Assembly: GCA_022036555.1 (NCBI GenBank)
Contig: CM039133.1
Location: forward strand, 6,575,184 to 6,639,183
Direction of reading: 5' to 3'
DNA: 64,000 nucleotides
DNA from: Microstegium vimineum
Taxonomy: Eukaryota; Streptophyta; Magnoliopsida; Poales; Poaceae
A model generated the notes under the pieces. That model ran no database searches and had not been told where the DNA came from. It saw only the letters and a list, made by a program, of their open reading frames with translations. Shown here piece after piece: positions 33,501 to 45,017 of the stretch. How positions within the stretch are numbered: position 1 is the first letter of the stretch; each line of letters opens with the position of its first letter. Position numbers and translations under genes: made by a program.

Positions 33501-34529
33501 AGATCTAAGTATGATAGCTATGTTTACATCAAGCATGTTAATGGATCACCTATATATTTGTTGTTATATGTTGATGATATGTTGATTGCTGCCAAGAGTA
33601 AGATTGAAATCACTAAGTTAAAGAAGCTATTGAGTAGTGGTTTTGATATGAAAGATCTTGGTAGTGCTAAGAAAATTCTTGGTATAGAAATTAGTAGAGA
33701 CAGAAAATCTGGTTTGCTATTTCTTAGTCAACAAAATTATATCAAGAAAGTTCTTCAGCGTTTCAACATGCAAAATGCTAAGGCTGTTAGTACCCCTATT
33801 TCACCTCACTTTAAGTTGTCAGCTGCTCAGTATCCTAGTACAGATGCAGAGATTGAATACATGTCAAGGGTTCCTTATTCTAGTGTTGTTGGGTCTTTGA
33901 TGTATGCTATGGTTTGCTCTCGTCCAGATTTGTCATATGCTATGAGTTTTGTTAGCAGATATATGTTTAATCCTGGCAAAGAACATTAGAGGGCAGTTCA
34001 GTGGATTTTCAGGTACCTCAGAGACACAACAGATTCCTGTTTAAAGTTTGGAAGAACTGATAAGGGTCTTATTGGCTATGTGGATTCTGATTATGCTGCT
34101 GATCTGGACAGACGAAGATCACTTACAGGTTATGTGTTTACTGTTGGCAGTTGTGCTGTGAGTTGGAGGGCTACTTTACAGTCAGTTGTTGCTTTGTCTA
34201 CTACTGAAGCAGAATATATGACTATTTGTGAAGCGTGCAAAGAATTAATTTGGCTGAAAGGTTTGTACGCTGAGCTTTGTGGAGTTGAATCTTGCATAAG
34301 TTTGCACTGTGACAGTCAGAGTGCAATTTACCTCACTAAAGATCAGATGTTCCATGAGAGAACTAAGCACATAGATATCAAGTATCATTTTGTGTGTGAT
34401 GTGATTGAAGAAGGTAAGTTGAAGGTATGCAAGATTAGTACTCATGATAATTCTGCTGATATGATGACAAAGTCTGTTCCTGTTGCTAAGTTTGAGCTGT
34501 GCTCAAGCTTAGTTGGTTTCATTGGATAG
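30508..34529 (+). pseudogene. Copia gag-pol remnant
   Basis: The Gag frame (30508-31476, MTTSMKFDLPLLNYDT start) includes a UBN2-type capsid region, a CCHC knuckle (CVYCKLTNHNVEDC) and the protease site WILDSACSFH. Integrase follows (RLGHMSHHGMAEL, FCEHCIFGK, RTDNGGEF), then reverse transcriptase (KQLDVKTAFLHG, LLLYVDDMLI) and RNase H (STTEAEYM, HCDSQSAI, HERTKHIDIKYHF). Stops at about 31474, 32005, 32101, 32844, 33120 and 33987 and frame changes near 31530, 31815 and 32575 prevent a polyprotein. Copia order (integrase before reverse transcriptase) fixes the superfamily. Confidence 0.93.
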
Positions 34530-34636
34530 TCCAAGAGACTATTGTTGGCACCAATGGTTTTCTATCTTTGCTATGTTCAGGATGAAGGGTTGATTTATGA
34601 TACAAGAGCCCCCCGCGGTATGGTACGGTATATATA

Positions 34637-34822
34637 CCCTTACTAGGGTTTCGTGGAGATGGGATTCTCTTATAAGCCGCCATAGGCGTGTAACCCAAAC
34701 TCTTGAGATAGTGAGATTATTACTGGCTGGTGTCCGTGGTTTTTCCCCTTCACATCGAAGGGGTTTTCCACGTTAAATCGTGTGTCTCCTCTGTGGCTTG
34801 ATTCTCTACTTCATATTCCTAT
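34637..34822 (+). repeat. 3' LTR (part aligned to the 5' LTR)
   Basis: CCTTACTAGGGTTTCG to TTCATATTCCTAT. Upstream LTR sequence probably starts at TGTTGGC (34543) just after the RNase H frame. The final bases of the 5' LTR are lacking here. It lies about 720 bp before the start codon of the membrane-protein gene at 35543. Confidence 0.8.
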
Positions 34823-34833
34823 TCAGCCTTTTC

Positions 34834-35542
34834 CTCTCTCTCCTAGACAATGTTTGCTTGGCTTTTGGAGAAGCAAACAGCACTCACACTGTCACACACT
34901 TATCTCTCTCTCTCTCCGGTCTCACTCACCACCACCACCTCCCCCATGTGATCTGAAGCCAAGCGTCCTCTCTCTCTCTCTCCGTTGGACCAAGAGCCAT
35001 CTCACCTTATCACCTCCAATTCACCACTCGAGTCGAGTCAGTCACTGCTGCATCTGTTTCGGTGCACTCTGTCCCTCCCTTGCCTTCTTGGTACCGTCTT
35101 CCTCCTCCTCCCCTGACGCTGCAGCTGCAGGCTTGGCTGCTTGGGTCAACTGTCCCTGCTGTGCCCTCCCTCTTCTTCCTCCTCTGCTCTTTCATTGCTT
35201 CATTCCACTGCTGGCAGGCAGGTTTCTCTGTAGTCTGCAGTCTGTAGTCTGTAGTCTGTTCCGACCGGTGGCTGTTGCAGTTTCTAACCGTTCTTGCTTC
35301 TGAGTTCTGACAGCCAGGCATATAGGTGGCAAAATCCTGCGCTCTGTAGATTGAGGTCCATTCCCCGTCAATCTTTCGAGGCAGAGCAGAGCAGAGCATT
35401 CAGTTCTTGCTGCTCTGCTTTCTTGCTCTTCCTCTCACCTCTAATGGTGGATCCGAGCTAGTTTTTCTTTCTGCCAAACGGAGGAGACGCCGCCACCATT
35501 GGATTGGATAAGGTAACGGAATTGAAGGAGAGGAAAGGAAAG
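34834..35542 (+). promoter_or_regulatory. Promoter/5' UTR of the membrane-protein gene
   Basis: CT-rich microsatellite-like runs (CTCTCTCTCTC at about 34905-34918 and 34969-34983), as often seen in grass 5' regions, and no competing gene. The retrotransposon LTR forms its upstream edge. Confidence 0.45.
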
Positions 35543-36322
35543 ATGAGAGCTTTGAGCAGCGTCGGCGTCGGAGTAGCCATAGTGTCGTCACTACTCCTAC
35601 TAGCGCTCACAGCAGAGCTATACTACATCTTCGTCCACAAGCGCCGCCGGCGGCGCGCGGCGGCCATCTCCGACGCAGCGTCATCCCCGTCCTCATCCTC
35701 CCGCGAGCTTCTCCAGCTCTTCTGCTTCAAGAAGCCACCACCGGCGGCGCTCGCGTCCACCTACGCCGTCCCGGAGCCGCCGCCCGCCGCCGCCGTGGCG
35801 GTGTCCGTCGTTGGCGACGACGACGAGGAGACGGTGGAGGCGCAGCTGATGCGGCTTGGAAGCATCGTCGGGCCCACAAGGCTGCTGTTCACCATCAAGG
35901 AGGAGACACGGGAGGACCTCCTCGAGTCCTCCGAGGACGGAGGAGGGCGGCGCGGCCGGAGCCGTAGCCTCGGCGAGCTGCTGCATTGCGCCGAGTCGAC
36001 GCCGCCGTTCCTCACGCCCCGTGCCTCGCCGTCGCCAGTGCTGGACAAGTCCTACAACCCGCTCTTCGAGTCCCCGGCGGCTAGCCCGGGCCCGATGGTG
36101 TCGCCGCCGCCCAAGTTCCAGTTCCTCCGGGACGCCGAGGAGAAGCTCTACCGCCGTGCGCTGGCTGAGGAGGAGGCCATGAGGGCTCGGAGGTCGCCCA
36201 GGTCGCCGGCAGCCGCTGCCGAGGAGGATGGCGGGTACATCACCATCGTGGTGGCCAAGAACAACCGCGTCATCCCCAAGCCGTCGCTGCCCACCGCCAC
36301 CGCCGGCGGCGGTTGCCATTAG
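35543..36322 (+). CDS. Small membrane-anchored plant protein of unknown function
   Basis: A single exon of 259 aa. The ATG at 35543 is chosen because the frame upstream has only a TTG. The N-terminus MRALSSVGVGVAIVSSLLLLA forms one transmembrane helix (about residues 9-31), followed by HKRRRRR. The short lumenal N-terminus and basic flank suggest the rest is cytosolic. Conserved blocks are LLFTIKEETREDLLES (114-129), RSRSLGELL (139-147), YNPLFESP (171-178) and FQFLRDAEEKLYRRAL (192-207). I recognise this combination from uncharacterised membrane or 'lipoprotein-like' proteins of flowering plants. No enzyme motif is seen. Pro/Ala-rich linkers look disordered. The frame and all conserved blocks are intact. 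Confidence 0.88.
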   Translation: MRALSSVGVGVAIVSSLLLLALTAELYYIFVHKRRRRRAAAISDAASSPSSSSRELLQLFCFKKPPPAALASTYAVPEPPPAAAVAVSVVGDDDEETVEAQLMRLGSIVGPTRLLFTIKEETREDLLESSEDGGGRRGRSRSLGELLHCAESTPPFLTPRASPSPVLDKSYNPLFESPAASPGPMVSPPPKFQFLRDAEEKLYRRALAEEEAMRARRSPRSPAAAAEEDGGYITIVVAKNNRVIPKPSLPTATAGGGCH

Positions 36323-39089
36323 TGAGCGCGCGACTGATGAGTAGTAGATCTTGTGATGTAGTAAAACTTTCTTCTTGTTCATCTTCTTTTGTTTTTATTT
36401 GGTCGATATGGTCTTGTGACCATGCCAAATTGAATCAGTGATTGGATGTATATAACATCAAAACGATGAGGAATTGACAATTTCAGTTCATACCAATATG
36501 TTTATCTTCATATCTTTTATTCAGTACTCCTATATAATGCCAATTTGCGACCTTGTGAGGTGTTTATTTTTTTTAGAAATGTTTGAAGCCAATTTGATGT
36601 TGTGCTTCAGTGGAGCTTTTTTTTTTTCAAGATCTTTTTTCCATGGTGTTTTCATTGTACTTGAGAGAAATGTATGTATGGAAGGATGTATACAGCTGTC
36701 TGTTCGTGCACATGATACGAGAGGAAGGCTAGCTAATGGATTATGATGTCTGAAAGCCCACACTGACTTGTCTGAAAGTGCAACTTTACACTTTCTGATA
36801 ACCAATTTGTCAGAAGTACATGTCCTACTACGAGTTCCCTTGCAATTCGTGTCAAGTTTCCTGATTCCTTGCTTACAATTGCGGTAGTTCCGGTAGTTTC
36901 GCATATCTGAAGCCAAAAACCTTTTAGACTTGATTCCGTTCAGAACGCAAAAAATTTCCATGTCTTCTTCGATCTCAAGTCCCTTTGGGTGGGCACACCT
37001 TTGTTCAGACTTCAGGCCGCCTCTAGAACAAAGAGGGAGAACATGCTGTGTGAAGAAATAAGCAGTGCCATCATCACTTTATCTGATGGTATGGTACCAG
37101 ACATTTTTCAGTCCAAAGCATGGAGCCTTTTTTTTATCAATTTCTTCAGTGAAAGCTTTCAGAAAAGTTATTGCAGGGAAAAGAGCTTCAGGAAAAAGGC
37201 TGATCCATATTCCCATTGCTATCGATGATGCCTTCATGTGCAGTGCAGTTGCGCCTTCACGCCTGTGTCCTTTATCCACTTTAGAATTTACTACCTTAAG
37301 TAGTATTCCCTTCCAGCTCTTTAAATTTCTTTTTTTTAATAAAAATAAAATAATTATGCATGCACTTTGAGTTTTGATTTTGTGACGAGAGTGCACACGC
37401 CACAAGCCTGCCTGCCATCTTTGTTTGTTACCATGTATTTTTCTCTGATTACATAGCTATGCACAGTCAATGTTTTTTGGGAGGATTCAGATAAAAAGAT
37501 TCCTGGACCAATATCAGACACATGAGTGTTAATTCTTTAACTTCACCTTATAGGGTGGTACAAGCTATTTCCATGGAAATATGATTGCATAGTGGACTAG
37601 TCAACTGGCAGTGCACATTGCAATAATACATCAGTGTCCGTGTTCCTGATGGCCGTGATTGGGGCTATCAGGCTGAAAGATATAAAAATCCACAAGTCAG
37701 GAACTGTCAAGTCCTGCTTGGAATTTTCAGAAGTGCATAAATGGACACATGCAGCTAGGCTGCAGCTGTCATTTTGGCGGTTATTAACAACCTTTTGCCG
37801 TCACTTCAGAATGCTTATCTGGAAATAGGCACTTACTTATAACAATCTTTTCCATTTCTACTAGCCCAGTAATGACCTCACTCTTTCAGTCACTGAGCCA
37901 GTAGTATAAATGTGGAGTGAGTTTCAGTCAAGTGACTGAAGACTGGGAAGACATGCCCCAAAACTAAAACTGGGTCGATGACACAATGATGCATATTGCA
38001 TACTACTACATGCTAACTTTTTAGAGTAGACGAGTGGTGAGGAAGGCAACAAGAACATGGTGGTGGCGCTGCAAGAAACGTCAACTCTTCCTCTGCTCTA
38101 TGGTAACTGAATATATTTTACCAACAAAACAGTAGCTCAATCATTGTTCATCATCTTGGCAACACGCAGTTAATTTGGTGGATGTGTAGTATGTAGTGTG
38201 CTCTGCATTCTGCAAGACTTCAACAACATATAGATGGATTATGGATACCGATCCAGCGTGGGCATGAAATGGACTGATTGCCCTTTTTGTAGGCTTTAAG
38301 CGAACGTAAGATTCGTCTGGTAGCCTAGGAGGGAGGGAAGGTGATGGCAAATGCCAAATGGCAATGCTATGCCAATCCAAAGCAGATGAAGATGACGACG
38401 TGTCGACATCCAAGCCAAGCTTCTTCTCTTCTCACCCGACACAGATTACGATCTTCAAATCATGTGCAAGTGATCAAAATCATGTGAAGCCGGCCTCTTG
38501 TTTATTCTGAAACTAGAAGGCAGCAAAAATTCGCAGCAGATTAGATTAAAACTAAATGAAGGTCTTCTGTACTATCCACAAAGAGGAGCCTTTTTTTTTG
38601 TTTAGCACTGTGCAGCAGAGTTGTTCTTGGAGCAAGTGGAATGAGTTGTGCTCATGTGTCTGCTGCCACTACTGTCTTTCTTATCCACCATGGGAACTTG
38701 ATGTCTCTTAACTTTCAGGGAAAGGAGTCGTCAGGGATTTGTAGGTGGTGTACGTTAACAGATACCTACAACTGCACCATCCATCCAAGAATCCACGCAT
38801 TCGGCATTCTGCTTAAACCAGTTTTGTGCAGAAAACACTAGAGCGATCATTCAGAAGCCTCACACTGTATGTTATCACTGAATGGCCTGACCTGAGAGAC
38901 ATGGCTTGTGAGATACCACTAATCTCTGAATTATATACTGTATATCTCCATCTCCAAGCCACATCTCAGCAGTCATCACTTAATGACGTCCATGTGTGAT
39001 TTGAAATGGTCCTTTCAAATTAATTAAGCATGTACGTCCTACTCTGCTATCCTAGTAACAGTAGTCCTTCATAAATCTAAGCTGGATGA

Positions 39090-39091
<2 letters not shown>

Positions 39092-39128
<37 letters not shown>
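39092..39128. repeat. (TA)n microsatellite
   Basis: 37 bp of uninterrupted AT/TA dinucleotides. Confidence 0.95.
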
Positions 39129-39130
<2 letters not shown>

Positions 39131-40027
39131 CTACTGTTCCCTGCCTCTAGATTAGGGGCGCCTCATCAAATCAGCGAAGAGTGAAGACCGATGAATGAAG
39201 GAACCATGCATCTGATCTGATTTAGGCAAGCGAAAAATGTGTGTTCGTGACAGCTGAACCAAATCTCTGAAGAAAGCTGATTCATGCCTTGTGTATACAC
39301 TACACGTCACATGTGGTGCGAAAGGTCAAATCTTTTATCTGATCTCCTGCCATGTGTGCAAGATTTAGGTGGTACTGATGCAGACATGGCTAGCTATGTA
39401 CTACCTCACAAGTTATTAATATCTTAATTCAGTAGTCCAAGTCTATTACTGTTAACTGGAGAGGTTACTATTTGAAGGTTGGTACGAAAATGTTGCGGAT
39501 GTGTTGACTCCTTTCTCTGCCTGCATTGGAAACTGGAATGGATCTGGTCTGTTGCTCAACTCTGAGTTTTGAAGCATGGAAGCAAGAATGCCCAACGCTG
39601 AAGTATGAAGTCATGAAACCAAGCTAAGGAAGGAAGCATCGTGTGTTGACCCAATTGTGGCCAGTTAAGATCAGAGCTGGTATTAGTAGTATCACTTGAA
39701 CTTATCAGCTTAGCTTATCAGTCATGATATAACGTTTTTCTCTCATAACAAAACAGTCAAAAGAGCATCAGTCGCTTTATCAGTCACAAAAATCATCAGC
39801 CGAATAGGATAGGCATATAGTAGCTGCATTTTTGTCTTAGGAATGTAGAAAATTTTCCCTTAGGAACATATGCCCCCGTTGGATATGCAAATTTAACTAT
39901 ACCTTTATCTTAAGAATCTACGTAGAGCAAGCACACATTCATCGTGATCTACTGCTTTCATGTGCCGGTACTATTGGCTTTAATCATGTGCGTCTTCAAG
40001 CTAAGGCTGGACGACAATATACTGCTA

Positions 40028-40253
40028 CCTCCGTTCCAAAATGGATGCAATTCTTAAATTGGGGTAGATAATTTTTTTTGACTCAATCTATATAAACATA
40101 TTACCCCTTTTCATACAAAACAAAAAAAATATATATCTTCATAATATACCTGTTTGGAGTGCTAAACGTTGATACTATTTTACATAAACTCAGTCAGGAT
40201 AAGATTAGTTTGACTCTGATCAAATCTTGAATTACATCTTTCTGGGGCAGAGG
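40028..40253. mobile_element. Stowaway-like MITE (226 bp)
   Basis: CCTCCGTTCCAAAATGGATG at the left. The inverse of the right end reads CCTCTGCCCCAGAAAGATG. TA flanks at 40026-40027 and 40254-40255. The interior is non-coding. Confidence 0.75.
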
Positions 40254-41792
40254 TAGTGCATCGGTACATCCATAACACATATTGTTTCCTGCATGGCTCA
40301 TTAGACAACTTTGAAGAATGAAGGGGCCATATTGTTCATGCATCTGATGTTGGCAAGAACAAAAGGTATCTCAGATGAAACCTGGTTCATGCTTGCCTTT
40401 CAGGTACAGTACTTGTCACATAGTCTACTCACATGGATGTATGGCGACAGTGAATTTGTTTTATTTGATGGCCCTGCCATGTGTATAAAAGATTCAGGTG
40501 CAAGCATTAAAAAGAAAAGACCACCTATCATCTTTCTGAATGGCACCCATGCATACATGACGTGGCAAGGAGGCTGGTCCCGGCTGGCCATTGGTTGTGA
40601 TCTGCTCTGATCCATCAAGTTTTCCTTCCTTGCAAAGCAGAGCATATACTGGTGCAGAGCAGAGCATCTGCAGAGAGGACAAGCATGCTTTGACTGTGGG
40701 GTTGATTACACAACGTGTCATTCATCAACACACCTTCATTCAAGAACGTTGTTGTCATTGTTCCCAGCTGGCCTACTTCAAATGACTCCCAGATATGTGA
40801 GAATCAAGCTGACGGCATCATCTGTGAGCTGACGGCTGCTGCCATTGAATGTTCTTATATTTGACTTTGCAATGGAGGCAGAACTTTTGATGTCTTTCCT
40901 GGTGACGGTCCCATGGAGTAACTATGGACAGTTTGGTACATATGGCCATCTAACAAATGAAACTATTGCATAAATTTACAAGAAGTATTTGGAAAGAAAA
41001 ACTGCACCTCTCTTATATGTTGGATGCATGCGCATGGACATGTGTCACACACCATCCACAGTGGGTGCGGGGTGCCCATGGTTGCTTCTGCCATGTCCGA
41101 GATGTCTAGGATAGCATACATCGACGAAGAGGTGACGTGTTTGTCGGGTCGTTGCTATTGTGACCTGATCTTCATGTTTCTGTTGTAACTGGTGTTATAT
41201 TACTTTTTCAATAGAGTTAGAGAACCCTGTTAGACAGCACAAAAACGAGCGTGGGTCTGTGTGAGTGTGCCGTTGAGCTCACCGGTGCATATCAGCCGCC
41301 CCTACAAAATCCATTTCTTGAGACGGCTGATTTTGGGAACCATTTTTAGAGACGGTTTTAGATTGAGTTGCCCTAAAAAGAGTCATTCAGCCCAGCTATG
41401 TGAGAAGTAGTGGCATTCCCAGAAATGTTAAATTTATATTGGCATGGATCTAAGTAGACTTATCTATAAAGTAAGTCAATGTTATATAAGCCAACTTGAG
41501 TTAGGAAAAATCGAAAATGACCTTTACAATTTGGAAAAGAGTTAATAATCAAGTAAATAAAGCATAGAGAATATAGTTCAATGATATTATCCAATAAAAC
41601 ACTGAAGACTGCAGAATCCATCAAGTCAGCAAAACAAGAAGAAAAAACAATTGTGACCAGGTTTCATGAACCTGTTACATTATACAACAGATATAATAGA
41701 AAGTGTCTGGCGAGCAGCCACAAGAAAGAATGGCAAGTATTCTGAGGCTCTGAGACAAGAACTGTTTCCATGGAATAATTGGTGGCTGAGGT

Positions 41793-43337
41793 CTACTCCT
41801 CATCTACCCATACTAATTTGGGACGGTCTGGATGGGCATTCATTGCTCTCTCTAGGGGTGCTTTAGGATCATCATCATCGTCATATGGATAGTAAAGATG
41901 GATGCAGAGGTATTCTAGACCGGATATGCTTCCTAGGGTCTCCACATCTTCCTCGCTGATCTCACAAGTACAAAAGAGTAACTTCTGAAGGTTCACAAGT
42001 AAATCCCACCAAGCTGCAAGACCACTGACGGTATCCCCCTCGATGACTAGTTCTCGAAGGCCAAGTGTATCTCCATCTTCTTCGCTTAGCCTGTTCAGTA
42101 TTCCTGGTGGCTCATTTAAAGTTTGAATATGAAGAGAATCAAGCTTTGATTCAGTAAGCTTACGGACCGAAGCAGCAATCTCTTCAGATTCGTCATCCCA
42201 ATCTTCATCAGCATCACTATTGATAAATATTATCCCTAGCTTCCTCAGGTTTGTGAGTTCACCAAGCCCCTCAATAAAGTCAATCGAGTGATAATAAACA
42301 TTGACACCTTCCAACACCCGAAGTGCTTTCATGTCTATAATTTCATCAGGCAATGTAATATAACGGTTAGCAACCAGAGTAACTAGACATTCCAGCCGTT
42401 CAACCTGACAAATGACTGCTGGAATTTCGATATTCTAATAGTAAGACAAATTATAAATTAATTAAATGTCTAAAGAAGGAGATTAGGTAGTACCCTTCTT
42501 TTCTCGCGAGGTATTCCCTGATCATTGTGATAAGTTGTTCCGTCCCGGCGACTGTGCTAACATAATCTCCCTTAATCACGGATTTGTAATCATCTGGACT
42601 CACCACTCCATAAAGGATTTTCCTCAAAACTCCATTGATATCCGGATTCCTAGATACCGATAAGAATATCTGACAGACGAATCGATTCTTAAGTTGCTGA
42701 TATACCCGGTATGCCAGAGTTGTTTTGCCCAGCCCTCCGGATCCAACAATGAAAACAATCTTCGGTTGCTGCTTTTCTTCCTGTTCTTCTTCTTCCAGCA
42801 GCCTGATGATCTCGCCTTTTGGTCCATCGATGCCAACAGAACAAGCTTCCTGGCATCCTCGAATATAACAAGCGCTCTTGGATCAACAGTGGATCAATGA
42901 TGGACTGCCGCCGGATGGGGATGATCACCACCAGCCCTGCTGTACCTCTGATTCCTCTCGGCCACCTCAATGATTTTGGTCCTGAGATCTTGGATTTCCT
43001 TGGCTATCCGGTGGCGACTCTTGGTCCTGTCCAGCAAGCTCCTGATCTTCTCCATGAAGCGATCTGGCTTGGCAGACTGTTGCGTGAAGAACTCGTCGAG
43101 GCTATCTTCGATGTCGTAAGATAGCTCCCGCACATCCTTCACCCACAGCTTGTCTTGCTCATCTTCATGATCTTCAGCGGCCTTGGACATGTTGATGAGA
43201 AAGGCCTTCATGGCCTCCAGTTCGCTGGTGAGCCACTGGATCTTGCTTCGGATTACCTTGAAACGCCTGTACTCCTCGCCGAGCAGAGAGGTGAGCTTCT
43301 CCAGAACGGATTGCAGGGCTCCAGTTGCTGCACTCAC
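41793..43337 (-). pseudogene. NLR immune receptor relic: CC, P-loop, short LRR
   Basis: The start MSAATGALQSVLEKLTSLLG (43337) begins an Rx-type coiled-coil domain with the EDVID-like WVKDVRELSYDIEDSLDEFF. After a frameshift around 42850 the linker and P-loop appear (VGSGGLGKTTLAYRVYQQ, about 42690-42760), then FLSVSRNPD. The NB-ARC then stops near 42500: Walker B, GLPLA and MHD motifs are all missing. An acceptor-like TTACTATTAG precedes a leucine-rich piece that runs from 42437 to the end (LGELTNLRKLGII, GLEYLCIHL), finishing NAHPDRPKLVWVDEE. It differs in sequence from the two complete NLRs downstream, so it is a separate subfamily. Loss of most of NB-ARC makes a switching receptor impossible. 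Confidence 0.85.
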
Positions 43338-43740
43338 TAGAGCTCCCTCGCTCCATTGCAGTATGTACGTTGAGCTAGCTAGCTAGCTACCTCTCAGATC
43401 CTACTTAGCTTGCTGTGTGGAATGTGGATGGATGTGTGCAGAATGCAGATTCCTGAATGGTCAACAGATCGATTTCCAGATAACTTAGCGTATAGTTATG
43501 GCACTATGTTGACTCCAAAATATTGGCTCGCTCCTACAGTCCTACCATGCTCGTGCCCCACGTTGATAAATATAATAATGTGGGTATTTTCGCACATTAT
43601 GATATATAAGTGCAGCATGTGCATACCAACTCTGATTAAATTCTACCTTTTTTTACAAGATTATTATTTTTAGGCATCCAACTTTTTGCTGGATCTGATG
43701 AACATTGAGAGAAGAAATTCAAGGTAACATAGGATGTTAG
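43338..43740. other. 5' flank of the NLR relic
   Basis: No gene. 43671-43740 (TAGGCATCCAACTT ... AACATAGGATGTTAG) recurs at about 55695-55764 and 56048-56110, part of the cluster's segmental duplications. Confidence 0.6.
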
Positions 43741-44963
43741 TCCTGCTAGCCTCGACCCCGCCCGCCGCCGCCTGCCCGGAGCCGCCCTCCGCGCGTCCTC
43801 TTTGGCCGCCGTCGCGGCGGCGACGGCCAGTGGCGGGCCCCAAAAGGTTCCCCGTCCGCGTCTCCCTAGGCCTCCTGTGCACCTCCGTGCCTCCTCCACC
43901 CCCCTTCTCTCCGGTACCGGTGGTCCCTGGGCAGAGGCGCGGCCGATCCGGCCCCTCCTCGACTGGATCCGTTCCCTCCGCGCTAGAACCTGGCCCTTCC
44001 GCGTCCGGATCGACCGGCAGAAGGTCTAGGGCGACGGCGGGGCCGACGGCCACCAGGAGGGGGCGTGACCGATCCGGTCCTCCTCCACCGGATCTGCGAT
44101 TCACCCGTCGGTGCTGCGAGGCGGCGACCTGCTCGGGTGGCGGCCGATCTGGCACGCGCCCCGGTGGGTTAGGCGACGCGGACGGCGGCACCGTTCTCTC
44201 CACCGATTGATGGATGGACGGACGGCGGCCGACGTACCTACACCGGTGAAGGGGTATGGCGGCGGCGGGCCGATCTGGGTATCTCAGGCCTAGATCCGTC
44301 GGCTGCTGCCCCGTGCTGCCCCTTCTCGGTGCGGGTGGTGCTCCGACGATGCGGACTCGGGCGGGCGTTTGCCTCGGGTCGGGGACTTTCCCCAGGCGGC
44401 GTCTTGGCGGCCCGTAAATCGGCTCTGACGTCAACATCAAAGGACATCGTCGTCCCCTGTTTTTCTGCTGCCTCACTGTAGCCGGTGAAGACCCTGTCGA
44501 TCATCTCCGGTATCTTCGTATGTAGGTTCGGCTTGGATGTGCCTTGCAGGATATTGGAATACGGGTGAAAACCCTGCCTGGCGGTGCTGGGCCGGCGGCG
44601 ATGACGCAATCAACGTCATTTCCCCCCTTGGAGGCGTCGCTGAAGTTCCCTCTTCCTTTCGTTGATGATGGCATTTGCGGACGTCATTTACCTTTTGAAG
44701 GCATCAACACAAGCACACCCGCTCCTAGCCATGTCTGCACTGTGGCATTTGGGACTCAGCTGCGGCGTCACGAGCAAGTCAAGGACGTCCTCTCGTCGAT
44801 CAAATAGAGGGTAGAAGCATTTATCGTTTTGTTGTAATTGTCCTGGTCTTGTATAAAACTATGACTTTTCTCTCTTTTGTTTTTCTATCTCTTTTTATAT
44901 TTGTTGGTTGTGTACATCCCCGAATGTAGAGGTCGGATATTGAATATCTTTTATCGAAAAAAA
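43741..44963 (+). mobile_element. Poly(A)-tailed retroposon insertion (1.2 kb)
   Basis: Flanked by AGGATGTTAG on both sides (43731-43740 and 44964-44973) and ending in an A run after TTTTATCG, as for LINE/SINE-type target-primed insertion. The duplicate locus at 55755-55764 has a single AGGATGTTAG with no insert, a paralogous empty site. The first 800 bp are very GC-rich and the last 150 bp resemble grass LINE 3' ends. It could be a 5'-GC-rich non-autonomous LINE derivative. Long Arg/Pro-rich frames on both strands are compositional. A short frame at 44597-44807 ends HEQVKDVLSSIK but was not identified. Confidence 0.8.
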
Positions 44964-45017
44964 AGGATGTTAGGTCTATCTGGTTGGGTGGGGCCTAATT
45001 CTACTTCTACCACAAAG

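Larger units (their letters stand above)
30188..34833 (+). mobile_element. Ty1/copia LTR retrotransposon, decayed
   Basis: LTR copies share 186 bp (30273-30458 and 34637-34822). A primer-binding site like initiator-Met tRNA (TGGTACCGGAGC, 30476) follows the left LTR. Gag, protease, integrase, reverse transcriptase and RNase H remnants occur in copia order. The outer parts of the two LTRs (before 30273 and before 34637) do not match, and the right LTR stops about 15 bp short of the left one's end, so both true borders are uncertain and no target duplication is visible. Confidence 0.9.
36323..41792. other. Intergenic, no gene seen
   Basis: 3' UTR of the preceding gene, then about 5 kb of AT-rich DNA whose open frames are all under about 145 codons without motifs. 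Near 41330-41370 the words GAGACGG and AGAGACGGTTTTAGA suggest an eroded DNA transposon. Confidence 0.5.

Noticed and set aside
35010..35399. 129-codon minus-strand frame upstream of the membrane-protein gene
   Set aside because: It is the complement of CT-rich leader DNA and has no motif.
43670..44476. 268-codon minus-strand frame as a gene
   Set aside because: It lies within the poly(A) retroposon, crosses its left border, and is low-complexity Arg/Gly/Pro.
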